Shown: positions 19,162 to 27,834 of the stretch, piece by piece
How positions within the stretch are numbered: position 1 is the first letter of the stretch
How the letters are laid out: the number at the start of each line of letters is the position of its first letter
Source of the DNA: Nostoc sp. NIES-3756
GTDB taxonomy: Bacteria; Cyanobacteriota; Cyanobacteriia; Cyanobacteriales; Nostocaceae
Direction of reading: 5' to 3'
DNA: 64,000 bases
Assembly: GCF_001548375.1 (NCBI RefSeq)
Contig: NZ_AP017295.1
Location: 868,001-932,000, forward strand
Notes under the pieces: generated by a model
Seen by the model: the letters and a program-made list of their open reading frames with translations, nothing else
Database searches by the model: none
What the model was told of the DNA's origin: nothing
Program-made: the position numbers and the translations under genes

Positions 19162-19348
19162 AATAATTTTGGTAATTGGTAATCGGTAATTGGTAATGGT
19201 AAAAAACAATTACCGATTACCGCTTAAATTAATTTAATTAGGAAAAATAGATATTACTGCTGATTATCCACAATATAGATAAAATCAGTATTGGCATACG
19301 GCTGAAATCGGTTATTCTAGAATCTACAAATCCACCAAACAGACAGCC

Positions 19349-19531
19349 ATGACAACTCATTTTATTAGCGCAGAAATCGACATCCAAGAAACACCTACAG
19401 AATTACAAGCCGCCATTGAAGCAGAATTGAAAAAGCAAGGTGAACCTCTCCGTTGGGCAATTACTGCTGTAGATGATGAACAGCAAAAGGCGACTGTGGA
19501 AGCTGTGGTGACTATAGCGAGTGCTGAGTAG
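19349..19531 (+). CDS. Small conserved hypothetical protein (60 residues)
   Basis: A short acidic protein starting MTTHFISAEIDIQE, with a helix (TPTELQAAIEAELKKQGE) followed by two beta-strand-like segments (LRWAITAVDD and KATVEAVVTIAS). It has no Cys, membrane helix or signal peptide. The amphipathic pattern and ordinary codon use argue for a real small gene. Function unknown. It lies between ferredoxin and the DUF3326 gene, with about 140 bases of spacer downstream. Confidence 0.7.
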   Translation: MTTHFISAEIDIQETPTELQAAIEAELKKQGEPLRWAITAVDDEQQKATVEAVVTIASAE

Positions 19532-19673
19532 TAAGTAGTGAGTGCTGAGGCGTTGAGAAAGAGTTTTTAGGAACTGAGATGATTTTTTCGATGTGTGGCT
19601 TGAATTAAACACTTTCATTCGTAATAATGTTTAACCTATTTCCACTCAGCACTAAATAACTCAGCACTAAAAT

Positions 19674-20729
19674 ATGATTCGTCCTTACACAGCCATCCTC
19701 ATAGTCCCAACTGGCGTTGGTGCGGCGATTGGGGGGTATGCGGGTGATGCTATACCTGTTGCTAGATTATTAGCACAAGTTTGCGATCGCCTAATTACCC
19801 ACCCCAACGTTCTCAACGGTGCTAGTTTGTACTGGAATATCCCCAACGCTTTTTATGTGGAAGGTTACGGACTTGACAAATTCGCCGCCGGGTGCTGGGG
19901 TTTACGTCCGGTACGTAACAACAAAATCGGTTTACTGTTAGATCAAGCGATAGAGCCAGATTTAAAACTACGACACTTACAAGCCGCCGATGCAGCGCGT
20001 GCAACTTTAGGCTTAACCATCACAGATCATGTAATTACAGATGCACCCTTGAATGTAGAGTTGCGGACAGCCCCATCCGGTGCAAGCTGGGGAACCATTG
20101 GCAACCCCGACAGTTTACTAAGAGGGGCGGAAACATTAATTAACAAAACAGGGGCGGAGGCGATCGCAGTTGTCGCCCGTTTCCCCGATGATATAGATCA
20201 AGAAGCAGCACAAAACTATCGCCAAGGTAAAGGCGTAGATCCCATAGCCGGAGCAGAAGCAGTTATTAGCCATTTGGTAGTCAGAAACTTTCACATACCT
20301 TGCGCCCATTCCCCCGCCTTTGCACCAGAACCACCACATGCCGATTTATCGCCCCGTTCGGCGGCAGAAGAATTAGGTTATACTTTTTTACCAAGCGTAC
20401 TCGTAGGCTTGAGTCGCGCACCACAATTTATCTTAGAAAAAGAGTTAAGTCAATCTCAACCTGAAGATATTTGGGCAGAGCAAGTAGATGCTATTATCAT
20501 GCCAGCAACAGCCTGCGGTAGCAGCGCTTTACTCAGCTTAAGCCGAACCCAATGTCAAATCATTACTGTTGAGGAAAATAAAACTCAAATCCAAGTCCCA
20601 CCCCAAGCCTTAAATATTACGTCTGTACAAGTAAAATCTTATTTAGAAGCAGTGGGTTTCATAGTAGCCCACAAAGCAGGTATTAATCCTTTGGTCATTA
20701 GTCAACAGTCCATAGTCCATAATCCATAG
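19674..20729 (+). CDS. DUF3326 family protein
   Basis: A 351-residue conserved cyanobacterial/plastid-lineage protein of unknown function. Recognisable segments are ILIVPTGVGAAIGGYAGD at the start, HPNVLNGASLYWNIPNAFYVEGYGLD near 42 and a central PCAHSPAFAP, then PSVLVGLSRAP and MPATACGSSALLSL. The glycine-rich N-terminus and cysteine/histidine clusters suggest an enzyme. No catalytic assignment is known to me. Cytosolic by sequence. Confidence 0.85.
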   Translation: MIRPYTAILIVPTGVGAAIGGYAGDAIPVARLLAQVCDRLITHPNVLNGASLYWNIPNAFYVEGYGLDKFAAGCWGLRPVRNNKIGLLLDQAIEPDLKLRHLQAADAARATLGLTITDHVITDAPLNVELRTAPSGASWGTIGNPDSLLRGAETLINKTGAEAIAVVARFPDDIDQEAAQNYRQGKGVDPIAGAEAVISHLVVRNFHIPCAHSPAFAPEPPHADLSPRSAAEELGYTFLPSVLVGLSRAPQFILEKELSQSQPEDIWAEQVDAIIMPATACGSSALLSLSRTQCQIITVEENKTQIQVPPQALNITSVQVKSYLEAVGFIVAHKAGINPLVISQQSIVHNP

Positions 20730-20817
20730 CCTAAAGCTATTCTCCCCCCTCTCCCCCCACTTCCTCATCTCCCCCATCTCCCCGACTCCCTACTCCCCAC
20801 TCTCACCAAAAACACCC

Positions 20818-21399
20818 GTGGTTGAACAACAAAAACAAGAACCAGAAATTCCATACCTGACAAGAACCCAAGTCTTAGTAGCAATGGGTGTAACTGCTGT
20901 TTTATTATGGGCAGTTGCCAAAGTTTGGCTACGTTTTGGTAATTTTTTGTTATTTGAATGGCATTGGTATCCCAGAGATTTTGGGTTGGGTTTGGGTGTA
21001 GGCTTAATAATTACCGTTTTAAGTGGCGTAGCTTACCGTTTTTGGAAGCCATACCGCAGAAGTGCCGACTATTATTTAGAATTAGTGCTGAAACCTTTGG
21101 CTTGGCCGGATTTAATATGGTTGGGGTTACTACCAGGATTAAGTGAAGAATTGTTATTTCGCGGTGTGATGTTACCCGCTTTAGGATTAGATCATTTTGC
21201 CGTCATTGGCTCTAGTTTATGCTTCGGCATTTTACATTTGAGTGGTTCTCAACAATGGCCTTATGTGGTTTGGGCAAGTATTGTTGGAGTAATACTAGGG
21301 TACAGTGCCTTGTGGAGTGGTAACTTGCTAGTGCCTATTGTGGCTCATATTATGACGAATTTGGTTTCTAGTTTTATGTGGAAGTTACGTCAGTCGTAA
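20818..21399 (+). CDS. CPBP-family intramembrane glutamic protease
   Basis: A 193-residue membrane protein with about five to six hydrophobic helices and the Abi/CPBP motifs: SEELLFRGVMLPAL near residue 110 (the EExxxR active-site motif), FGILHLSG near 140 (second motif His) and VPIVAHIMTNLVSSF at the end (third motif His). Related enzymes process prenylated proteins or membrane substrates; the substrate here is unknown. The start is GTG at 20818, since no ATG is suitably placed. It follows a pyrimidine-rich spacer after the DUF3326 gene. Confidence 0.9.
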   Translation: MVEQQKQEPEIPYLTRTQVLVAMGVTAVLLWAVAKVWLRFGNFLLFEWHWYPRDFGLGLGVGLIITVLSGVAYRFWKPYRRSADYYLELVLKPLAWPDLIWLGLLPGLSEELLFRGVMLPALGLDHFAVIGSSLCFGILHLSGSQQWPYVVWASIVGVILGYSALWSGNLLVPIVAHIMTNLVSSFMWKLRQS

Positions 21400-21428
21400 A
21401 AAATATTTCTGCGAAAAGTGTAGCTATT

Positions 21429-21465
21429 AAAAATCCTGCTTCTTCCATAGAGTGGGATTTTTTAT
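21429..21465 (+). terminator. Terminator after the CPBP protease gene
   Basis: aaaaatcc at 21429-21436 pairs with ggattttt at 21455-21462. The stem is followed by a T-rich run, 30 bases after the stop codon. Confidence 0.65.
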
Positions 21466-21539
21466 TATTTTCTCCTGCTTCCTGGGGTATGTAAGTACAA
21501 AAACTTAATCAAATATAAGTTTGTAGTAAGGACTTTAGT

Positions 21540-21625
21540 CCTTGAGAACCCAGCAACAGAGCGATAAATCGCTCTCTCCGTTCGCGTAGCGTGTCGTAGA
21601 CAGACGCTGCGCGAACACTATGAAC
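21540..21625. repeat. Dispersed GC-rich repeat with gttcgcgtagcgt core
   Basis: Within the 460-base spacer 21400-21861, the stretch around 21580-21620 (gttcgcgtagcgtgtcg... gacgctgcgcgaac) is a palindromic GC-rich element. It shares its core with the repeat at 51.33-51.42 kb in reverse orientation. The rest of the spacer shows no gene. Confidence 0.65.
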
Positions 21626-21861
21626 AAAAACGCATTTTACATTTAATCATATCTACTTACTTAATACCGATTCAAAAAATCTGTCCAACACATTCATTAT
21701 CTATTGTAAGAGCGTACATCTGTACGTCCTACTCACCCAAATGGATGAGGCCGTAATCACCCTGTCTGGTGATCTACTTGTAGGAGGTTAAGGCAGAGAA
21801 AAAAGAGGATTCTATTACTAGAGGACGCTAATTAAAACTTTATTCTATCTCAGGAAAAACT

Positions 21862-22248
21862 ATGAAACTTTCTACTTTTATCCATTCTGTATTATTTACA
21901 ACTTCTATTGCTCTCATCTCTGGAATAGCTGGCGCTCAAACACCTGCAAATCAATCAATCAATACAGCTATAAATTCCAACAACATCCCAAATCATTCAA
22001 CAAAAGTCAGCTACCTTCAACCCTTTAATACGGCTTTTCTCGCTTACGAAGGTGGTTTGAAAGCTGAAGGTATTCCCAGTGGAAGTGCGTTGATAAGTGA
22101 ATACCAAACAGGAAACTTATCTACCTTAGATATAGTTAAAGCTGCTGTCAGGGCTAACAAAGTATCAGCAGATGTTTTGACTAATCAAGATTATCTTAGC
22201 GCTGTTGAGTCACAACTTACTTCATTCACTCAACATGCTTCTTACTAA
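21862..22248 (+). CDS. Small secreted hypothetical protein
   Basis: The 128-residue protein has a clear signal peptide (MKLSTFIHSVLFTTSIALISGIAGAQ) with AGA-Q cleavage near residue 25, so a mature protein of about 103 residues is exported to the periplasm or outside. The mature part is Ser/Asn-rich, then has a helical segment (LSTLDIVKAAVRANKVSADVLTN). It has no cysteines. Function unknown. A terminator follows, and purN converges from the right. Confidence 0.8.
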   Translation: MKLSTFIHSVLFTTSIALISGIAGAQTPANQSINTAINSNNIPNHSTKVSYLQPFNTAFLAYEGGLKAEGIPSGSALISEYQTGNLSTLDIVKAAVRANKVSADVLTNQDYLSAVESQLTSFTQHASY

Positions 22249-22280
22249 AGCTAATTAAGTTTCATTACTCAAGATGATTG

Positions 22281-22308
22281 AACCCTCCTTAAAAAGAGGG
22301 TTTTTTCC
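22281..22308 (+). terminator. Rho-independent terminator
   Basis: aaccctc at 22281-22287 pairs with gagggtt at 22296-22302, followed by tttt. It serves the secreted-protein gene. Confidence 0.8.
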
Positions 22309-22314
22309 TGTGTA

Positions 22315-22977
22315 TTAATGCGAAACTGTAATCAAATTAGCCTGAGCCGCTAATGCGATCGCCTGTGGTAAGATACGGTGTTCCTGGACTTGAATCTTGG
22401 CGTGGAGGGTTTCGGCTGTGTCATCTGGTAATATCGGCACAGCCGCCTGCATCAAAACCGGGCCGCTATCCACCTCTAAACGCACCAAATGCACTGTACA
22501 GCCAGTAATTTTCACCCCAGCTTTTAAGGCTTGTTCTACAGCATGAATACCTTTAAAACTGGGTAATAAACTAGGATGAATATTAATAATCCTGTTGGGA
22601 AAAGCATCAATTAAAACTGACGTTACCACACGCATCCAACCTGCTAAAATTACCCACTCCACATCATATTCTTGTAGAGTTTGGACAATTTTTTGGTCAA
22701 GCATTTCCCGGTTTTCATATTCACGGTGATTTAACAATACCGCTTCTATACCCCTATTTGCTGCTCTACTTGCTGCTTTAGCTGAGGGATTATTGTAAAT
22801 TAAAACTTGTATTTGGGCATTGAGTTGCTTATCATCAATAGCTTGAGCAACTGCCTCAAAATTACTACCACTACCAGAAGCCATTATTCCCAATTTTAAT
22901 GGAGTGCCTGGAAAAAATTTATGATTATCAATGCTGGGTGAAACAAGGCTAAAGGTAGAATCAGGGCGGAGAGTCAT
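22315..22977 (-). CDS. purN: Phosphoribosylglycinamide formyltransferase
   Basis: PurN transfers a formyl group from 10-formyl-THF to GAR, the third step of purine synthesis. The 220-residue protein has GIMASGSGSNFEAV near residue 30, the active-site IINIHPSLLPSFKGIHAVEQA near 130 and GCTVHLVRLEVDSGPVLMQ near 160. About 27 N-terminal residues precede the catalytic domain, slightly longer than in enterobacteria, as often in cyanobacteria. Single gene, converging on the small secreted protein gene. Confidence 0.95.
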   Translation of the reverse strand: MTLRPDSTFSLVSPSIDNHKFFPGTPLKLGIMASGSGSNFEAVAQAIDDKQLNAQIQVLIYNNPSAKAASRAANRGIEAVLLNHREYENREMLDQKIVQTLQEYDVEWVILAGWMRVVTSVLIDAFPNRIINIHPSLLPSFKGIHAVEQALKAGVKITGCTVHLVRLEVDSGPVLMQAAVPILPDDTAETLHAKIQVQEHRILPQAIALAAQANLITVSH

Positions 22978-23186
22978 AACAATTCAAAATTCAAAATTCA
23001 AAATTACTAGGATGTCAGTTCCAAAACTTGAGGCAAAAGGCTAGGAATTAAACAAATACATAAGTAAGGTAATTAATCAAGCAAATGTTCACAATCAGAG
23101 ATGAAAGTTTTTTCTCCTTCTACTTCCTTTCTTCTCTAGCTTTTGATCTATTCTCTATTCTCAAACTAGCCAAGAGGAAAATTATA

Positions 23187-24068
23187 ATGCCAAATCCATC
23201 TAATAAGTCATGGTTAGATAATGATACAGTCGCCGCATGGATTTTTCTTGCCCCGGCCGTAATTTTGTTGGGTTTATTTGTCCTATGGCCTATCGCCTAT
23301 TTGTTTTATCTAAGCTTTACTGCTGGTAGTTTCACATCTACAGGCACATATTGGGTAGGGTTAAAAAATTACTGGCGATTGTTACTTAACGCTGATTTTT
23401 GGCAAGTTCTGGGTAACACCGTTTATTTTACCGCAGTTTCTGTACTTCCTAGCTTAGTAATTCCTCTGGGACTGGCAGTTTTATTAAACCGTACTCTGAT
23501 GTTGCGGGGAGTACTGCGGAGTGCTTATTTTCTCCCATCAATTATTTCGCTGGTAGCGGCTGGGTTAGGTTTTCGTTGGTTGTTTCAAACCTCCGGCCCA
23601 GTTAACGCATTTTTGGATATGTTTGGTATCGGCGAAATTTCTTGGTTAGGAGATACATTTTGGGCAATGCCTGTAATCATTGTTTTAAGTATCTGGAAAC
23701 AAATTGGATTTAATATGGTAGTGTTTTTGGCAGGATTACAGGCTATTCCTAGCAGTCGCTACGAAGCCGCAGAATTAGACGGCGCTAATGGTTGGCAACA
23801 ATTTTGGCATATTACTTTACCTGGATTACGCTCCACTATAATTTTTGCTACAGTCACCACAGCCATTTTTACATTGCGGAGTTTCGAGCAAGTTTACGTA
23901 ATGACTGGTGGAGGCCCTTTAAATACAACCAACTTACTCGTTTACTACATCTATCAAGAAGCTTTCGGTCAATTTGACTTTGGTTACGCCGCCGCCGCCG
24001 CAACCGTACTGTTAGCATTTGCTTTGGTGCTAGTGTACTTCCAGTTACGTATTTGGGAAAAAGAGTAA
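23187..24068 (+). CDS. Sugar ABC transporter permease (MalF/UgpA type)
   Basis: Inner-membrane permease of a carbohydrate-uptake ABC transporter (CUT1 family). The 293-residue protein has six hydrophobic helices and the EAA loop EAAELDGANGWQQFWHITLP, which contacts the ATPase. I start it at the ATG at 23187 (MPNPSNKSW), which sits behind GAGGAAAA; the upstream ATG at 23085 would add 34 unconserved residues. The binding protein, second permease and ATPase are not in the window, so it must work with components encoded elsewhere. Confidence 0.9.
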   Translation: MPNPSNKSWLDNDTVAAWIFLAPAVILLGLFVLWPIAYLFYLSFTAGSFTSTGTYWVGLKNYWRLLLNADFWQVLGNTVYFTAVSVLPSLVIPLGLAVLLNRTLMLRGVLRSAYFLPSIISLVAAGLGFRWLFQTSGPVNAFLDMFGIGEISWLGDTFWAMPVIIVLSIWKQIGFNMVVFLAGLQAIPSSRYEAAELDGANGWQQFWHITLPGLRSTIIFATVTTAIFTLRSFEQVYVMTGGGPLNTTNLLVYYIYQEAFGQFDFGYAAAAATVLLAFALVLVYFQLRIWEKE

Positions 24069-24489
24069 GGCTAATTCGTAATTCGTAATTACAAAAGTCT
24101 TAGTGTGCAAAAGCATCTTTTGGACTTATAGTTATCCTCCTAAAGATATATTTATTTTCACAATTATCATTGATAAAAAATTAATCCTTATCTACTAAAT
24201 TTTATTTACATATTGACTACAGCTACTTTAAGTGAGCTATAAAACTTATGTAGTGTAATAAAAAATTTTATTACATAGGGCATTCTTTGACATTATCTGT
24301 TTTTCTTGACTTATCTCAGCTATTTATGTTGTTAAAATAACTGACTAAAGTCCTTTTTTACGAAAGCAAAATAAAAGCCAATTTTTGGCTAACTTTCGCT
24401 GCATCTATTTAGCGACCAGGGTGTAATTTAGAGATACAGTAAGTTTCGCAATTGTCTTTTTCACTCATTGACACTCGTAGGTAGATAAC
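24069..24489. other. AT-rich spacer without visible gene
   Basis: About 420 bases, strongly AT-rich, between the permease and the pentapeptide-repeat gene. No ORF, repeat or terminator of note was seen. Confidence 0.5.
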
Positions 24490-25149
24490 ATGATAAATTT
24501 TGCTGGCTCACAGGTATCAGTACTGAGTCAAATCAAAGATAAATTGTGTCAGCGTCGAGATTTTAGCGGCTGTGATTTGAGTGGAATTGACTTAAGCACG
24601 GTTGATTTAAGTGGAGTTAACTTGTTAGGCGCAGATTTAAGCTTTGCTAATTTGTCTGGCTGTATCATCACGGGTGCAAATCTTGCTGGTGCAAATTTAA
24701 GGGGTGCTAATTTGCGTGAAGCTAAGTTATATGAAGCTGATTTATCGTCAGCTCATTTAACCAATGCTGATTTAACACAAGCAAATTTGTGTGGTGCAAT
24801 ACTTTGGCGATCGCAATGTCATCATACTAATCTCTGGGGCGCTTCTTTGTGCGAAGCTGATTTACGAGAAGCTGACTTCACTCAAGCTCAATTAGTGGAA
24901 GCCTCTTTAATACAAACCAACTTAGTTAAAGCAAATCTTACAGATGCAAATTTATCTGGAGCTAAATTACTAGAAGCTAATTTAACAGAGGCTAACTTAA
25001 CCAATACTGACCTGACATGGGCAAATCTTACCAAGGCCAACTTAAGTAATGCCAACTTAGAAGCAACAACAATAGCTTACACCAAGCTGCACGACACAAT
25101 TATGCCAGATGGTAAGATTCACCATCCCCAGATAGTAATTTTTGAATGA
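24490..25149 (+). CDS. Pentapeptide-repeat protein, cytosolic
   Basis: The 219-residue protein has about 30 tandem A(D/N)LXX pentapeptides from residue 24 to 205 (for example GADLSFANLSG, GANLAGANLRGANL, EANLTEANLTNTDL). These should fold into a right-handed quadrilateral beta-helix. There is a short break near residue 105-115 (AILWRSQCHHTNLWG). There is no signal peptide, so this copy is cytosolic, unlike the secreted one at 46.5 kb. Pentapeptide proteins range from gyrase-protecting DNA mimics to structural proteins; no specific role is visible. Convergent with fraE. Confidence 0.88.
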   Translation: MINFAGSQVSVLSQIKDKLCQRRDFSGCDLSGIDLSTVDLSGVNLLGADLSFANLSGCIITGANLAGANLRGANLREAKLYEADLSSAHLTNADLTQANLCGAILWRSQCHHTNLWGASLCEADLREADFTQAQLVEASLIQTNLVKANLTDANLSGAKLLEANLTEANLTNTDLTWANLTKANLSNANLEATTIAYTKLHDTIMPDGKIHHPQIVIFE

Positions 25150-25150
25150 T

Positions 25151-25924
25151 TTAAAACTCTCGTCTGGAAAAAACAGAAATGGCGATCGCCAATAACATTA
25201 CAGTATAAATCAAACCATAGCCAGCGTGACCAAACAGGGAAATTGTATCGGGTAGTGCTTGCAGACCATATACAGCATCATTTTTCAAATCTAATCGAGA
25301 TAAATCTGGCAAGACTAAATATAAAAACTGACTAACACTTTCCATTACAGGGTTACGACTCAGGCGGCTAAACTCTACCAAATTTTGAGTAATATTCCCC
25401 ATCAAATACACAGCAAAAGTTAAAGCCACAGCTAACAATGTGCTAGTAAATACCCCAAAGGTAATAGCCACAGCAGTCATCAAAGATAACTGTAAACATA
25501 AAAATAAGGCTGCGATTAAAATACTTGCTGTTGTATGGGGAATATTACCAAATTGTAAAAATAGCAAATAAATAACTGTCATACTGGCAATTAAAACAGC
25601 CAGCACCGAAGATAAACCGAAAAATTTGCCTGTGATAATTTCCCCACGGCTTACAGGTTTAGCAATTAATAACAAAATAGTCCGTTTATCTATTTCCTTA
25701 TTAATTAACCCTGTACCCACAAATACAACAATAAGTAAACTAATAGCACTCATCGCTGCCAAACCGAAGTCAAGAAACATTTTATCTTGAGTGGAAGCAG
25801 CATACTCAGGTAAAGCACGGATAGCTACTGCCAAAGTCAAAACATAAAAGCCGATAATATAGAGGATGCGATCGCGTACAACTTCCTGAAATACATTCTT
25901 AGCAATTGCAAAAGTTTTTATCAT
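25151..25924 (-). CDS. fraE: FraE, ABC-2 type membrane protein of the filament-integrity operon
   Basis: The 257-residue ABC-2 permease-like protein has six hydrophobic helices, starting MIKTFAIAKNVFQEVVRDRILY, with INKEIDKRTILLLIAKPVSR in the first cytoplasmic loop. By itself it would be an anonymous ABC-2 permease, but it is third in a row behind FraC-like and FraD-like genes. This is the known fraC-fraD-fraE order of heterocystous cyanobacteria, where FraE affects heterocyst maturation and filament integrity. No ATPase is encoded alongside. A heptamer-repeat spacer of 112 bases separates it from fraD. Confidence 0.82.
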   Translation of the reverse strand: MIKTFAIAKNVFQEVVRDRILYIIGFYVLTLAVAIRALPEYAASTQDKMFLDFGLAAMSAISLLIVVFVGTGLINKEIDKRTILLLIAKPVSRGEIITGKFFGLSSVLAVLIASMTVIYLLFLQFGNIPHTTASILIAALFLCLQLSLMTAVAITFGVFTSTLLAVALTFAVYLMGNITQNLVEFSRLSRNPVMESVSQFLYLVLPDLSRLDLKNDAVYGLQALPDTISLFGHAGYGLIYTVMLLAIAISVFSRREF

Positions 25925-25929
25925 AGTTA

Positions 25930-26036
25930 TTGGTCATTAGTCATTAGTCATTAGTCCATAGTCAAAAGCCAGGAGTTAATAGTTATTATCTCCCCCACTC
26001 CCTCATCTCCCTCACCCCCACTCCCTAATGATTCCC
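25930..26036. repeat. Heptamer repeats and pyrimidine tract between fraD and fraE
   Basis: Tandem ggtcattagtcattagtcattag at about 25931-25955 is followed by a ccatagtc unit and a ctccccc/ctccctcatc pyrimidine tract. This is of the short tandemly repeated repetitive class described in heterocystous cyanobacteria. It lies within the fra operon. Confidence 0.8.
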
Positions 26037-27065
26037 TCACTGCTGCGGTGGTGCTGCACCTGAGAATAATTTACTCAAGCGATCGCATTGTATTTCTGCT
26101 ACTGCCTTTTTTTCCTCCGGTATTCTACTGTTTGTGGTAGTGCTGGGATTTGCGGCTACCGGGTCAATTTGACAGGATTTCCGCAAGAAATAACCACGGG
26201 GGTTAGCAGTTGGGCCTGTCCAAATGCTCAATAAATCTAACCTATAGCCAGAGTTAAGGTTGACAACGCGCGGTTCTACACGCCAGAGTTCTTTTTCTTC
26301 GTATTTTGATAAATTATTCTTTAATACTTCCCTACCTAATTGACCTACTTTGACATTTGCTTCTAGTAGCCATCTTTCAACTTCTGACCAAGGTCTTTCT
26401 GCAATTTGTTCTTCAACTAATGGTTGGAGTTTATCCAAAATAATCACACCATTAGTAGGAATTTTTTCTGGTTCCAATCCAGTGATTACAAAACTACTAC
26501 GTCCAAAACTTTCTGCCAATAAACTAGGATATTGCTTTAACCAATTATCCATGACAAAATAAAACTGAAGCCAGCAACTGATAATCATACAACTAGCCAC
26601 CAAAACAATAATTTTCTGCCGAGCGTCTGGTTTAGGAATGCGAGTTTTAGAGTCAGTATCAGTCCCTTCAATAAATTCGGGAATAGCTGTAATTAATGCT
26701 GATATTGTTGGCCAAAGTACAATGGTTCTAGATGTAATTACCTCTTTTTGATCGCCGAAAGCAAAAACACTAACTAGAAATCCTGTAATCACTGCTCCTA
26801 TTGGCATAAAAGTACCAGGAACTCGCAAAGGATCATCAGTTGTATACCAAGCTGTACCTGCAATTAAAAATAACCAACCGCAAAGGGCAATAATATCTCT
26901 GATGTACCCAGTTGCTAAATAAGACATTATCCAAGAGAAAATACTCAAATAAATGAATGTCTGCCAAGAATAAGCTTTTGGAGGAATTAATATTTTCCTT
27001 GCACGGTCATAAATATCTTCAAAAATTTTAAAAATGCCAAACAAGTCTTTAAAGAATAAATTCAT
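26037..27065 (-). CDS. fraD: FraD, septal-junction protein
   Basis: FraD is a plug component of the septal junctions that connect cells of the filament and is required for filament integrity and intercellular transfer. The 342-residue protein shows five membrane helices (about 35-52, 55-74, 83-103, 113-133 and 150-171), followed by a 170-residue periplasmic domain containing a charged helical stretch (LDKLQPLVEEQIAERPWSEVERW) and a tail ending in PPQQ. Length, topology and position between fraC and fraE agree with FraD. It is read from the same strand, 58 bases after fraC. Confidence 0.87.
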   Translation of the reverse strand: MNLFFKDLFGIFKIFEDIYDRARKILIPPKAYSWQTFIYLSIFSWIMSYLATGYIRDIIALCGWLFLIAGTAWYTTDDPLRVPGTFMPIGAVITGFLVSVFAFGDQKEVITSRTIVLWPTISALITAIPEFIEGTDTDSKTRIPKPDARQKIIVLVASCMIISCWLQFYFVMDNWLKQYPSLLAESFGRSSFVITGLEPEKIPTNGVIILDKLQPLVEEQIAERPWSEVERWLLEANVKVGQLGREVLKNNLSKYEEKELWRVEPRVVNLNSGYRLDLLSIWTGPTANPRGYFLRKSCQIDPVAANPSTTTNSRIPEEKKAVAEIQCDRLSKLFSGAAPPQQ

Positions 27066-27123
27066 AATTCAACTCCCCACATTTTTTAATAATAAATACG
27101 AAATACAAAATTGTTACTTAATT

Positions 27124-27672
27124 TTATCTATTGTTGCGAATCAATAAAATAGCAGTAATAGCAGTGTAACTTAATGAATTAGCAATGAGTGTTGTAGTAA
27201 CCAAATTTGTATCTTGAAAATTAATTTTACTAATAAAGCGATTGCTTTGACGTTGCCCAAGTTCTGGTTCTTCTTTCTTTTTACCAATATCTTCACTTAA
27301 GGCAAAAACAGAAATTCGTAAGAGGAAGAATTTTAGGATGAAAGTAGCAAAGAAAATTATAAAAGTAGTTAAAATCAAAACACCTTGGCTATTATTGGCT
27401 CTAAGATTATTAAAAAATATGTAGCTAATTAACTCTGCCTTTAAAGGCACTGCTAATAGAGGCTCTATGAAAAAGAATGTTATCCAACCTATTACGCCAG
27501 AAAAGCTATTGACGGCGATCGCATAAAAAATACTAGTCTTTTTATCAAAGTTCAGTCTCTTATGGTAGACATATCCCTCTATGGGAATAGCTATTAGGAA
27601 AAACAGCAAGTTAAATAGAATCGTGCCAATCGGCCAAACTCTGGGTAAATTCAAGTCTTCAAACATAAACAC
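27124..27672 (-). CDS. fraC: FraC, filament-integrity membrane protein
   Basis: FraC is an integral membrane protein of the septa, acting with FraD in cell-cell communication. The 182-residue protein has three clear membrane helices (about 13-33, 48-69 and 97-119) and a possible fourth near 160-177, with the [18 protein letters not shown] start. It is the first gene of fraC-fraD-fraE. The start may be Met1 or Met3 (MFMFED). The upstream 160 bases contain heptamer repeats and are shared with the divergent CobO-like gene, so the fra promoter must lie there. Confidence 0.85.
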   Translation of the reverse strand: MFMFEDLNLPRVWPIGTILFNLLFFLIAIPIEGYVYHKRLNFDKKTSIFYAIAVNSFSGVIGWITFFFIEPLLAVPLKAELISYIFFNNLRANNSQGVLILTTFIIFFATFILKFFLLRISVFALSEDIGKKKEEPELGQRQSNRFISKINFQDTNLVTTTLIANSLSYTAITAILLIRNNR

Positions 27673-27834
27673 TTACAAAAAAAGAAACTGTAGAGAGTAT
27701 AGCCGTAATATTGGGAGTAGGGGGAGATAAGGGAGTGGGGGGAGAATAAATTTTGACTATGGACTATGGACTAATGACTAAATGACTAATGACTAGGTAA
27801 GATAAAAAACTGCCATGATAGAGCTTTTCAACAG

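Noticed and set aside
23085-23186. N-terminal extension of the sugar ABC permease
   Set aside because: The extension of 34 residues is unlike the family, and a good GAGGAAAA site precedes the ATG at 23187.
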